The notes under the pieces: model-generated
The model's input: only the letters and a program-made list of their open reading frames with translations
What the model was told of the DNA's origin: nothing
The model's database searches: none
In this document: in pieces, positions 30,304 through 39,169 of the stretch
How the letters are laid out: the number at the start of each line of letters is the position of its first letter
Numbering within the stretch: the stretch's first letter is position 1
DNA from: DTHT01 sp037444625
Lineage (GTDB): Bacteria > Acidobacteriota > Terriglobia > Bryobacterales > Bryobacteraceae
Reading direction: 5' to 3'
DNA: 64,000 nt
Assembly (NCBI GenBank): GCA_037444625.1
Contig: JBBIMA010000017.1
Location: 1 to 64,000 of the forward strand
Made by a program: the position numbers and the translations under genes

Positions 30304-31371
30304 ATGCTGGCGGTGGTGGGACGCTTCGACCAGGCGCCGCTGCTGGTGGTCTTCGAGGTCACCCAGGCCTGCGACCTGGCCTGCCGGCACTGCCGCGCTT
30401 CGGCCCGCCCCGAGCGCCATCCCGAGGAGCTGAGTACCCAGGAGGCCTTCGCCTTACTCGAACAGATCCGGGCCTTCGGCGATCCGCTGCTCATCTTCAC
30501 CGGCGGGGATCCGCTCAAGCGGCCCGACCTGTTCGCCTTGCTCAGCCGCAGCGTGACCCTCGGGCTGAGGACCGCCGTGACGCCCAGCGCCACCCCCCTG
30601 CTCACGGCCGAAGCGCTCGACGGCTTCCTGCGCTGCGGGGTGACTACCGTGGCTCTCAGCCTGGACGGCCCCGACGCCGCCACCCACGACGCCTTCCGCG
30701 GCGTGGCCGGGTCCTTTCAGCGCACCCTCTGGGCGCTCGATTACGCCCGGCGCATCGGTCTGGCGACCCAGGTCAACACCACGGTAGGCCGGCACAACCT
30801 CGAGGGCCTGAGATCCATCGCCCGCCTGGTGGGGCAGACCGGCGCCGGCCTGTGGAGCGTCTTTTTCCTGGCCCCCATCGGGCGAGGCCAGGCTTGCGAG
30901 GATCTCTCGGCGCAGCAGTACGAGCAGGTCTTCGCCCTCCTGGCCGAAATCGCCCAAACGGCGGCCTACGCCGTCAAGACCACCGAGGCGCAGCACTACC
31001 GGCGCTTCCTGGCGCAACGGGGCGCTCCCGCCGGCCGAGCCGTGGCGGGAGCGGTCCGGAGGCCGGAGGCCATCAACGCGGGCAAAGGCTTCCTGTTCGT
31101 TTCCCACACTGGTGAGGTCTACCCGAGCGGTTTCTTGCCTATCGCGGCGGGCAATGTGCGCCGGGATTCGCTGGTGCATCTCTATCGAGATTCCCCCTTA
31201 TTCCGCGAGCTGCGCGATCCCTCCCGGCTGCGCGGAAAGTGCGGCCGCTGCGAGTACCGCCGGCTCTGCGGCGGTTCGCGAGCGCGGGCCTGGGCCCTGA
31301 CGGGCGACTACCTGGAATCGGACCCGCGTTGCGTGTGGGAGCCTCGAGGGGGGCCAGGCGGTGGCGGGTAG
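30304..31371 (+). CDS. Radical SAM/SPASM protein, TIGR04053-like
   Basis: The 355-residue protein has the CxxxCxxC cluster (CDLACRHC), the GGDPLKRPDL motif, and a C-terminal SPASM-like cysteine region (CGRCEYRRLCGG, then a later C). The layout matches TIGR04053 proteins, relatives of haem-maturation enzymes NirJ/AhbD. Such proteins modify peptides or porphyrins, but the substrate here is unknown. The neighbourhood of Ric and two decahaem cytochromes makes a haem or redox link attractive (inference). No strong RBS precedes ATG 30304. Confidence 0.87.
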   Translation: MLAVVGRFDQAPLLVVFEVTQACDLACRHCRASARPERHPEELSTQEAFALLEQIRAFGDPLLIFTGGDPLKRPDLFALLSRSVTLGLRTAVTPSATPLLTAEALDGFLRCGVTTVALSLDGPDAATHDAFRGVAGSFQRTLWALDYARRIGLATQVNTTVGRHNLEGLRSIARLVGQTGAGLWSVFFLAPIGRGQACEDLSAQQYEQVFALLAEIAQTAAYAVKTTEAQHYRRFLAQRGAPAGRAVAGAVRRPEAINAGKGFLFVSHTGEVYPSGFLPIAAGNVRRDSLVHLYRDSPLFRELRDPSRLRGKCGRCEYRRLCGGSRARAWALTGDYLESDPRCVWEPRGGPGGGG

Positions 31372-31585
31372 GCTGAGCGGGGAGTTGAGACAGCGCAGAG
31401 GCGCGCGTTGTTAAAAAAAACCATTGCGGAAATTCACCCACCATCGGACTTTCACCCACCCAACTCCTGTTCCCCTTCCCCAGCAACCCTCCTTTTCCCC
31501 CATTTCCCTCACCCTCAGCTTTGGCCGCTTAACTGCTTCCCTTCCAGCTCGCAGTATACTCTGAGTGTTTGGAGGGCGACCAAAG
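31372..31585 (+). promoter_or_regulatory. Pyrimidine-rich leader and promoter of the cytochrome operon
   Basis: The 214-base gap has no gene. It contains an A8 tract at about 31412-31420, a long C/T-rich run from about 31440 to 31550, and TATACT at 31555-31560 as the likely -10 box, 25 bases before the cytochrome ATG. GGAGGG lies nine bases before that ATG. No matching -35 box is seen, so an activator is possible. Confidence 0.45.
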
Positions 31586-33634
31586 ATGAGGATCCCGTTT
31601 GCCCCAACGGCCTGGCTCCGCCTCGCCGCCGCCTCGATCAGCGTGGTCGGCGCCGCAGCCCTGCTCAGCAGCTCCGACACCCCGGCCTTCACCCAGAAGC
31701 ACAAGGCCTATTACGCCGACGCCAACCTGATCAACTTCGTTCGGCCCGGCTTGGTGGTCAAGATCTTGTCGGCCTCGATTGACCCCGACGGCACCATCAA
31801 GACACGCTTCAAGCTGACCGATCCCAAGGGCCTGCCCCTCGACATGGACGGCATCACCACCCCGGGCGCCGTTTCGGTCCGCATCATGGCCGCCTACATC
31901 CCCAAGGGGCAGTCGCAGTACGTCGCCTACACCACCCGCGTGCAGACCAGCCCCATCACCAACGCCAGCGCCACTCAGGCCTCCTTCGACTCCGGCGGGG
32001 CCTTCAGCAAGGTCGCCGACGGCGAGTACGTTTACACCTTCCGCACCAAGGCGCCGGCCGGCTTCGACCGCACCGCCACCCACTCGGTCGGGCTGTGGGC
32101 GGCGCGCAATCTGAGCGAGTTCGATCTGGACTCCATCATCAACTACGACGACGACGTCTACACCTGGGTCCCCGACGGCTCCCCGGTCACCGTCAAGCGC
32201 GACGTGATCAAAACCGCCACCTGCAACAAGTGCCACGATCCGCTCTCGGCCCATGACAATCGCCGCAGCGTCGAGCTGTGCGTGCTCTGCCACACCCCCC
32301 AATCGGTGGATCCCGACACGGGCAACACGGTTGATTTCCCCGTCATGATCCATAAGATTCACATGGGCGAGGAACTGCCCAGCGTCCGCGCCGGCAAGCC
32401 CTACCGCATCATCGGCTACGAGCAGGCGGTCCACGATTACTCCAGCGTTGCCTTCCCGGCCGACACCCGCAACTGCACCTTCTGCCACGAGCAGAACACC
32501 GGGGCGGCCCAGGCCAACGCCTTCCTGAAGCCCAACCGGGCGGCCTGCGGGGCCTGCCACGACAATGTCAACTTCGCCACCGGCGAACACCACGCCAATC
32601 TGCCCCAGGTCAGCGACAACCAGTGCGGCACCTGCCACGTGCCCCAGGGCGAGCTGGAGTTCGACGTCTCGATCTTCGGCGCCCACACCATTCCCCGCTT
32701 CTCGCGCGACCTGCCCGGCGTGGTCTTCGAAATCCTCAAGGTGAGTGACGGCTCGGCGGGCAAGCGCCCCACGGTGACCTTCTCAGTCAAGGAGCGCAGC
32801 GGCAAGCCGATTCCCATCAACGAGATGACCCGCCTGGCCCTGGTGCTGGCCGGCCCCGCCTCCGATTATTCCGGCTACGTCAGCGAGGACGGCCTGCGCG
32901 CCACCTGCGCCGCCGACGGCACCTGCACCTACACCTTCGCCTATACCCTCCCGGCCGACGCCAAGGGCACCTACACCATCGGCATCGAGGGCTACCGCAA
33001 CCTCACCCTGCTGGCCGGCACCCAAAAGCAGATCACGGTGCGCGACGCGGCCGTCAATAAGGTGGTTCACTTCTCAGTGGACGGCTCGAAGGTTGAGCCG
33101 CGCCGCCAGGTAGTCAGCCTGGCCAAGTGCAACAACTGCCACTTCAGCCTCAGCCTGCACGGCGACAATCGCAACCAGATCGAGCAATGCGTGCTCTGCC
33201 ACAATCCGGCCACTACCGACCGCGCCGTTCGGCCCGCCGCCCAGATGCCCGCCCAGACCATTGATCTGCGGCACATGGTGCATCGCATCCACACCGGCGA
33301 GGAGAACCAATACGAGTACACCGTCTACGGCCGCGGCTCCGTCGCCCACGACTTCACCGAGGTGCGCTACCCCGGCGACCGGCGAAGCTGCGACCGCTGC
33401 CACGTCAACGGCTCGGAAAATCTGCCGCTCAAGCCGAACTTGCTCAACGTGACCAGCCCGCGCACACTGTTGGATCCCATGGGTCCGGCCACCGCGGCCT
33501 GCCTGGGCTGCCATACCAGCGTGGCCGCCGCGGCCCACGCCCTCTCCAACACCACCGACAAACTGGGCGAGGCTTGCGCCGCCTGCCACGGCGCGGGCAG
33601 CGAGTTTTCCGTCCAGCGGGTGCATGCCCGCTAA
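31586..33634 (+). CDS. OmcA/MtrC-family decahaem c-type cytochrome
   Basis: The 682-residue exported protein contains exactly ten CxxCH haem motifs (CNKCH, CVLCH, CTFCH, CGACH, CGTCH in the first half; CNNCH, CVLCH, CDRCH, CLGCH, CAACH in the second). They alternate with beta-rich domains, the OmcA/MtrC layout for cell-surface electron transfer to minerals or shuttles. The N-terminus is signal-like (AAASISVVGAAALLSS), but no lipobox cysteine is visible, so the mode of surface attachment is unclear. ATG 31586 has GGAGGG upstream. It is followed by a DmsE-type cytochrome and an MtrB-like barrel. Confidence 0.93.
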   Translation: MRIPFAPTAWLRLAAASISVVGAAALLSSSDTPAFTQKHKAYYADANLINFVRPGLVVKILSASIDPDGTIKTRFKLTDPKGLPLDMDGITTPGAVSVRIMAAYIPKGQSQYVAYTTRVQTSPITNASATQASFDSGGAFSKVADGEYVYTFRTKAPAGFDRTATHSVGLWAARNLSEFDLDSIINYDDDVYTWVPDGSPVTVKRDVIKTATCNKCHDPLSAHDNRRSVELCVLCHTPQSVDPDTGNTVDFPVMIHKIHMGEELPSVRAGKPYRIIGYEQAVHDYSSVAFPADTRNCTFCHEQNTGAAQANAFLKPNRAACGACHDNVNFATGEHHANLPQVSDNQCGTCHVPQGELEFDVSIFGAHTIPRFSRDLPGVVFEILKVSDGSAGKRPTVTFSVKERSGKPIPINEMTRLALVLAGPASDYSGYVSEDGLRATCAADGTCTYTFAYTLPADAKGTYTIGIEGYRNLTLLAGTQKQITVRDAAVNKVVHFSVDGSKVEPRRQVVSLAKCNNCHFSLSLHGDNRNQIEQCVLCHNPATTDRAVRPAAQMPAQTIDLRHMVHRIHTGEENQYEYTVYGRGSVAHDFTEVRYPGDRRSCDRCHVNGSENLPLKPNLLNVTSPRTLLDPMGPATAACLGCHTSVAAAAHALSNTTDKLGEACAACHGAGSEFSVQRVHAR

Positions 33635-33663
33635 CCGCGAGCCGGCGCTCGGGAGACGGATGA

Positions 33664-34629
33664 ATGGCTTGGCCGCCACGGACTGCGAACCAATCCCACA
33701 CTCCTCCTCCGTACCGGCCGGGGGCGAGCCTGTCCGACCCCCGGCACCTCCGCGCAGCCGTGGCGGCCATCCTGCTGTGCGCCGCCTCCGCCTGGCCGCA
33801 GGCTCCCAAGCCCGCCCCGGGTTACGCCGGCTCGGAAGCCTGCGCGGCCTGCCATGACGATCTGGCCAAGGCCTTCCGCCGGAATCCCCACCAGCGGCTG
33901 GAAGGCCGGCGCGACTGGCAAGGCAAGGCCTGCGAAGCCTGCCATGGCCCGGGCGCCAAACACGCCGAATCCGCCGCCGCAGCCGACATCCGCAATCCCG
34001 CCAGGCTGCCGGCAGCCGATTCCGAGCGGGCCTGCTTGAGCTGCCACCGGCAGGCCCCCGCCCAGGCCGGCCGCATCCACGCCGGGCACGCGCGCAACCA
34101 GGTGAGTTGCACCGCCTGCCATCTGGTGCACCGGCAGCCGCAGCAGCTCGCCCTCAACACGCCGGCGGCCGTCAATCGCCAGTGCGCTTCCTGCCACACC
34201 TCGGAATGGGCCGAGTTCCAGCGGCCCCACTCCCACCGGCTAGTGCAGGGCGCCATGGCTTGCACGGATTGTCACGATCCGCACGGCGGCCCGCGGCCCC
34301 GCTCGGCGCGCGCCGTCTCGGCCAACGAACCGGCCTGCTTGCGCTGCCACGGCGACAAGCGCGGTCCCTTTCCCTTCGAGCACCCGCCGGTGCGGCTGGA
34401 AGGCTGCCGGAGCTGTCACGAGCCGCACGGCTCGGCCAACCCGCGCATGCTGGTTCGGGCCGAGGTGCGCTTCCTGTGCCTGGAGTGCCACTCCAACGTC
34501 GCCTCCCAACCCGCCCTGGGCGGCCTGCCGCCCGCTTTCCATGACTTGCGCAGCGCGCGTTACCGCAATTGCACCATCTGCCACAGCCGCATCCACGGCT
34601 CGTTCGCGGACCGGAGGTTGACGCGATGA
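33664..34629 (+). CDS. DmsE/MtrA-family periplasmic decahaem cytochrome
   Basis: The 321-residue protein has ten CxxCH motifs in about 260 residues (CAACH, CEACH, CLSCH, CTACH, CASCH, CTDCH, CLRCH, CRSCH, CLECH, CTICH), the dense MtrA/DmsE pattern. The hydrophobic signal (AAVAAILLCAASAWPQ) begins only at about residue 30, so the true start may be downstream of ATG 33664, although no better ATG exists. It should insert into the barrel encoded next (ATGA overlap) and pass electrons across the outer membrane. Confidence 0.92.
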   Translation: MAWPPRTANQSHTPPPYRPGASLSDPRHLRAAVAAILLCAASAWPQAPKPAPGYAGSEACAACHDDLAKAFRRNPHQRLEGRRDWQGKACEACHGPGAKHAESAAAADIRNPARLPAADSERACLSCHRQAPAQAGRIHAGHARNQVSCTACHLVHRQPQQLALNTPAAVNRQCASCHTSEWAEFQRPHSHRLVQGAMACTDCHDPHGGPRPRSARAVSANEPACLRCHGDKRGPFPFEHPPVRLEGCRSCHEPHGSANPRMLVRAEVRFLCLECHSNVASQPALGGLPPAFHDLRSARYRNCTICHSRIHGSFADRRLTR

Positions 34630-36569
34630 GGTTCGCGGCCCCTTTCTTTGTCGCCCTCCTGCTCGGGGCCCAGGAGCCGGCCCAAGAGGCGCCGCCCGCC
34701 GAACCCAACCTTACCGGGACCGTGGACTTCGGCTACCGCCTGCTGAGCGGCGTGGGCGGGGATTTCCAGACCTACCGCAGCGTGGTGAACCTGGGCGAAG
34801 GGCCCAAACTGTTCGCCCTGGACGCCGGCTTGCAATCGCCCTCGCGCCGGCTGTTCGACCGCCTGGATCTGCGCTTGAACTCCTGGGGCGGCGATCCGTA
34901 CAACACCGCGCGCCTGGAGGTCCGGCGCCAGGACGCCTACCGGTTCACGGCCGACTACCGCAACATCGCCTACTTCGATTTCCTGCCTTCCTTCGCCGAT
35001 CCCAGTCTGGAGCGCGGCGTCTTTCTCAACCAGCGTTCTCTCGACAGCTACCGCCGCGCCACCGACTTGGAGTTGACCCTGCTGCCCGGCAGGCGTTTCA
35101 CGCCTTACGTCGCTTACAGCCGCAACGCCTCGCGCGGCCGCGGCGTGACTACTTTCGTGCTGGACGCCAACGAGTATCCCGTGCCCCACATGCTGCGCGA
35201 CCACAGCGACAACGTGCGGGGCGGCCTGCGGCTCGAGTTCCCGCGCTGGCATCTCGCCCTGGAAGGCGGCGGGATCACCTACCACATTGATCAGCAGGTC
35301 TATACCTTCCCGGAGCGCAACTTCGGCAACGTCCTGCGTCCCGTCTTCGCTCAGACGCTGTATCTGGATCGCGGCAACCAGTCTCTCGACGTGCGCGGCT
35401 CCAGCCGCTTCGCCCGCGCCTCCTTCGTCGCCCACCCGGCAGGCTGGGCGGACCTGGCGGGCCAATTCCAGTTCAGCCAGCCGGAAAACACCACCCGCTA
35501 CAGCCAGAACAACACCGGCAGCTTCGTGGATTTCGCGCGCCTTCAGCTCTACAGCTCGCAACTGACGGCGCTGGACTCGCGCGCCCGCCAGCCTCATACT
35601 TCAGGCAGCTTCACCGCCGAGATCCGGCCCTTCGGCCGCCTGCGTCTGCTGGAGGCCTGGCTGACCGACCGCCTGCACAACGCCGGCTCGGCCCTGCTGA
35701 CCGATCGCCTGCTGGTATCGGGCCAGGCGCCGGATGCCCGCACGCTGGCGGCCGCCGAGCGCCTGACGCTCAATTACAACCAGCAGGAAATTTCCGTGCT
35801 CGTGGAGGTGACCCGGCATCTGAGCCTCCGCGGCGGCCACCGCTACGTCTGGGGAAACGCCCGGACCCCAGCGCCTTTGATTGTGATCCAGGCCGAGGCC
35901 GGCCCTCCCGAACTCCGCCGGCATGTCGCGCTGGCCGGCGGCAGCTTGCGCTTCGGGGAGCGCCTGCGCCTCACGGCGGATCTGGAGGCCTCGCCGGGCG
36001 ATCGCTCTTACTTCCGCACCAGCCTGCACCGCTACCAGCGGGGCAAGGTGCGCGCCCGTTATCAGATGCGCTCCTGGCTGCTGTTCAGCGCCAACTTCAG
36101 CGTGCTGAACAATCAGAACCCGACGCCCGGCATCCGCTACGACTGGCTGAGCAGGCAGAACACCCTGGCCGCCCAGTTCACCCCCGGGGGAGGCGAGCGC
36201 GTCAGCCTGTGGGCCGAGTACACGCGCTACACGCTGCGCTCCCAGCTCGGCTACCGCGATCCGGGCGCCGCCGCGGCCGGCCTATCGTTTTATCGGGACA
36301 ACGGGCACGCCGCCACCGGACTGCTGGAGCTGGGCTTGCCGGGGCGGGGCGCGGTCCAGCCGCGGCTCAGCCTGGGCGGAGCGATGACGGCCGGGTCGGG
36401 CACCCGGCCGGCCCGCTATTACCAGCCTGTGGGACGGCTGGCGATTCCCTTCGGCGCGCGCGGTCAGTGGTACGGTGAGTGGCGCTGGTACGCCCTCACC
36501 CAACCCTTTTACCTGTTCGAGGGCTTCCGCAACCACCAGTTCGTGACCGGCTTCCGGCTCTCGATGTGA
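34626..36569 (+). CDS. MtrB/PioB-like outer-membrane beta-barrel porin
   Basis: The 647-residue protein has a signal peptide (MRFAAPFFVALLLGAQ) and then a long series of alternating hydrophobic strands with aromatic residues, for example TGTVDFGYRLLSG, GKVRARYQMRSWLLFSANFS and QFVTGFRLSM at the C-terminus, which ends in a short barrel strand. Length, order and coupling to the DmsE gene point to the MtrB-like sheath porin. Sequence similarity alone is low in this family, so the role is supported mainly by context. The N-terminal CxxC motif of Shewanella MtrB is absent. Confidence 0.8.
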   Translation: MRFAAPFFVALLLGAQEPAQEAPPAEPNLTGTVDFGYRLLSGVGGDFQTYRSVVNLGEGPKLFALDAGLQSPSRRLFDRLDLRLNSWGGDPYNTARLEVRRQDAYRFTADYRNIAYFDFLPSFADPSLERGVFLNQRSLDSYRRATDLELTLLPGRRFTPYVAYSRNASRGRGVTTFVLDANEYPVPHMLRDHSDNVRGGLRLEFPRWHLALEGGGITYHIDQQVYTFPERNFGNVLRPVFAQTLYLDRGNQSLDVRGSSRFARASFVAHPAGWADLAGQFQFSQPENTTRYSQNNTGSFVDFARLQLYSSQLTALDSRARQPHTSGSFTAEIRPFGRLRLLEAWLTDRLHNAGSALLTDRLLVSGQAPDARTLAAAERLTLNYNQQEISVLVEVTRHLSLRGGHRYVWGNARTPAPLIVIQAEAGPPELRRHVALAGGSLRFGERLRLTADLEASPGDRSYFRTSLHRYQRGKVRARYQMRSWLLFSANFSVLNNQNPTPGIRYDWLSRQNTLAAQFTPGGGERVSLWAEYTRYTLRSQLGYRDPGAAAAGLSFYRDNGHAATGLLELGLPGRGAVQPRLSLGGAMTAGSGTRPARYYQPVGRLAIPFGARGQWYGEWRWYALTQPFYLFEGFRNHQFVTGFRLSM

Positions 36570-36585
36570 GACCGGCAGGCACACT

Positions 36586-37710
36586 TCAAGCCTGGGCCGC
36601 CGCCAACACGCGCGAGACGGCGCGCACCAACCGGCGGTAAGGGATCTGCTCGGCGCTCTGGAAGGCCAGCCATTCTCCGTCCCGGCGGCTGGAGTAATAC
36701 CAGCGCGCCAGCACCGCCAGGTGCTCCTCTCGCAGGCGCATCGCCGCCTTTTCTGCTGCCAGCCCGGCGGCCAGCTCGCGCAGCCGCCGGTCAAGTGAAA
36801 GGCCCGAGGCGGCCTCCGGCCGGCAATCCAGGCGCCGCGGCGCTTGCCAGCAGCCGCGGATCATAAACCACAGCTCGACCGCCCCGGCCTCCGCCGAGGG
36901 CGTCACCGCCACCCCGTCGAGCTGCTCCAGGTCCTCGGCCAGCTCGTCGCGCAGCCGCAAGACTTGCTCGATCTTCTCGATGCGCTTGTGCAGCCTGCCG
37001 GCTTCCTCGAAGTTCAGTTCCCGGCTCAGCCGCTCGCGGGCCGCCTCCAGCGTCTCGAGCAGGGACCGGCCCTGCGTGCGTAGAAAGCTCAGTACGCGCT
37101 CCACTTCCCCGAGGTACTCCTCGCGGCTCACCGCCTGCTGGCAGGGACGCAGGCAGAGGTTCATCTCGCCGTAAATGCAACCGGGATGATCCCGGGAAGG
37201 CAGCAAGTCCTCTTCGCAGCGCCGCATCTGGAACAAGTCGAGCAGGCGGCTGTGGAACTGCTCGGCCGCGTTGCGGCTGCGGAATGGGCCGTAATAGAGG
37301 GCGCGGGCTCCGCTCAGCCGCGTCGTCACCTGGCTGCGCGGGAACGGATTCGTGAGGATGATCTTCACAAAGGGCGGGGGGCGCAGCTTCAGCCGGCTGC
37401 GATAATCCTCCGGGAAATGCCGGCGCGCCAGCTCGTAATGGACCAGGGCGGCCTCCAAGCGCGAGCCGACCAGCCAGTACTCGAGCTGCTCGGCCACCGC
37501 CCGCAGATTGAGCAGGCGCGTCGGGGTCGCCTCGGCGCGCAGCAAGCGGCGCAGGCGGCGGCGCAACAGCGCGGTGCGTGCCAGGTAGGGAGCGCCCTCG
37601 CGCGCCCGAATCAAGAACACCGCGGGCCGGTCGGGGACCTCCTCCAAACGCGCCTCCAGGGCTTCCCCTTCCTCGCTCAGCTCGATCCGCTCGGGCGGCC
37701 GCGCGAACAT
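36586..37710 (-). CDS. UvrC-like N-terminal half: degenerate GIY-YIG plus UVR domain
   Basis: The 374-residue protein matches the first half of UvrC: a GIY-YIG-like start (PAVFLIRAREGAPYLARTALLRRRL), the conserved YYGPFRSRNAAEQFHSRLLDLF and CIYGEMNLCLRPC regions, and a UVR motif (LSRELNFEEAGRLHKRIEKIE). It lacks the C-terminal RNase-H-like nuclease and helix-hairpin-helix parts. The GIY and YIG tyrosines are changed, though the arginine and glutamate positions persist, so nuclease activity is doubtful. It could be a UvrB-binding regulator or a Cho-like variant. It converges on the MtrB-like gene with 16 bases between. Confidence 0.8.
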   Translation of the reverse strand: MFARPPERIELSEEGEALEARLEEVPDRPAVFLIRAREGAPYLARTALLRRRLRRLLRAEATPTRLLNLRAVAEQLEYWLVGSRLEAALVHYELARRHFPEDYRSRLKLRPPPFVKIILTNPFPRSQVTTRLSGARALYYGPFRSRNAAEQFHSRLLDLFQMRRCEEDLLPSRDHPGCIYGEMNLCLRPCQQAVSREEYLGEVERVLSFLRTQGRSLLETLEAARERLSRELNFEEAGRLHKRIEKIEQVLRLRDELAEDLEQLDGVAVTPSAEAGAVELWFMIRGCWQAPRRLDCRPEAASGLSLDRRLRELAAGLAAEKAAMRLREEHLAVLARWYYSSRRDGEWLAFQSAEQIPYRRLVRAVSRVLAAAQA

Positions 37711-37729
37711 GCCCAGGGCGCAGCGGGAG

Positions 37730-39169
37730 CTACGCGCCGGCCGGAGCGGGCGGGCGGCGCCGGTGCCAGTCAGTGACGCGCTGGAACTCGCGCCCCACCG
37801 CCAGCAAGGTGTTTTCCGAAAACGGCCGCCCCACCAGTTGGACGGCGATGGGCAGCTTCTCCGCGAACCCGCAGGGCAACACCAGCGCAGGTAATCCGGC
37901 CAGATTGCCCGCCGCCCCCAGCTCGCTCAGCCCGCGCTGCGCGGGCCGCGGAGCCTCCGAACGCGGCCGGTCCAGCGGCTCGGAAATCTTGGAGGCCGGA
38001 CCGAAGCGCGCGGGCGAGACCAGCAGGTCCACATCCATGAACAGCTTGCGCAACTCCTGCTGGATCAGCCGCCGGATCCGCATGGCGCGCAGGTAATCCT
38101 TGGCGGGAACCTCCAGGCCCGCCTTCAGGCCGGCGATCTGTTTCTGATCGGCCAGTTCTTCGACCTTGCCGCTGGAAATCAGCTCCTCGAAGACCGCCGA
38201 GCCCTCGGTGTCAATGATCAGGCCGGCCACCGCGCCGTAGGGAAACTCGGGCAGAGCGACCTCTTTCATCCTCAGACCGAGTCCGCGCAGGGTCGCCAGG
38301 GCCTGAGCGAAGTCCGGACGCGCGGCGGGCTCGGCCCACTGCTCGAAATCCGCCGGCGCGAAACCCAAGCGCAGCTCCTTGAGGGGACGGGCAAACTGAG
38401 GGGCGTAATAGAAGCTCTTGCCTGCCGACCCCGGATCCTGCCCGTCGCCCCCCGCGATCCCCTGCAACACCAGGCCGCAATCCTCCGCCGAGCGGGCCAA
38501 GGGGCCGATCTTGTCCATCGTCCAAGACAGTGCCATCGCCCCGTACCGGCTCACCAAACCGTAAGTGGGCCGCAGGCCGGTGACCCCGCAGTAAGCGGCC
38601 GGAGTGACGATCGAACCCCAGGTCTCCGAACCCAAGGCGAAGGGAACCAGCCCGGCGGCCACCGCCGCTCCCGAGCCGCTGGAGGAGCCGCCCGACCAGC
38701 GCGTCGGATCCCAGGGATTCAATCCCGGACCGGTCATCGAGGCCGCGGCCCAGCGGTAGCCTCCGCCGCCGGCCAGCTCGACCATGGCCAGCTTGCCGAT
38801 CAACACCGCGCCCTGGCGTTCGAGCTTGCGCAAGACGGTGGCGTCGTAGTCGAAGACCTGTCCGGCAAACGGGCGCGCGCCCCAGGCGGTCGGCCGGCCG
38901 GCTACGCTCAGCAGATCCTTGGCCCCGTAGGGGATGCCTTGCAGCGGCCCGCGCCGCCGGCCCCGCTTGAGTTCCTCGTCCACCTTGCGCGCCTGCCGCA
39001 AGGCCGAATCGCGCAAGGAGAGCGCCAGCGCGTTGTAGCGCGGGCCGAGCTGCTCCAGGCGGTCTGCGAAAGCGCGCGCCAGCTCCTCGACCGAGAACTC
39101 GCGGGCCAGCAGGCGCGCGTTCAGCTCGCCGATGGTCGCGAAGAAGACCGCCTCGTCGAAGCCGGCCAT
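37730..39169 (-). CDS. Amidase-signature family hydrolase
   Basis: The 479-residue protein has the Ser-cisSer-Lys triad region: K84 in GAKDLL, the cis-Ser in SGGSSSGSGAAV (around 162-164), and the nucleophile near S186 in GSETWGSIVTPAA. It hydrolyses amide bonds; GatA-like tRNA amidotransferase activity is unlikely without gatB/gatC nearby. I chose ATG 39169 because it overlaps the stop codon of the small gene before it (TGATG). A GTG one codon upstream is possible. Confidence 0.9.
   Translation of the reverse strand: MAGFDEAVFFATIGELNARLLAREFSVEELARAFADRLEQLGPRYNALALSLRDSALRQARKVDEELKRGRRRGPLQGIPYGAKDLLSVAGRPTAWGARPFAGQVFDYDATVLRKLERQGAVLIGKLAMVELAGGGGYRWAAASMTGPGLNPWDPTRWSGGSSSGSGAAVAAGLVPFALGSETWGSIVTPAAYCGVTGLRPTYGLVSRYGAMALSWTMDKIGPLARSAEDCGLVLQGIAGGDGQDPGSAGKSFYYAPQFARPLKELRLGFAPADFEQWAEPAARPDFAQALATLRGLGLRMKEVALPEFPYGAVAGLIIDTEGSAVFEELISSGKVEELADQKQIAGLKAGLEVPAKDYLRAMRIRRLIQQELRKLFMDVDLLVSPARFGPASKISEPLDRPRSEAPRPAQRGLSELGAAGNLAGLPALVLPCGFAEKLPIAVQLVGRPFSENTLLAVGREFQRVTDWHRRRPPAPAGA

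Noticed and set aside
37730..39169. GatA subunit of tRNA amidotransferase
   Set aside because: Amidase signature fits, but no gatB or gatC is near and the GSETWGS motif is typical of stand-alone amidases.
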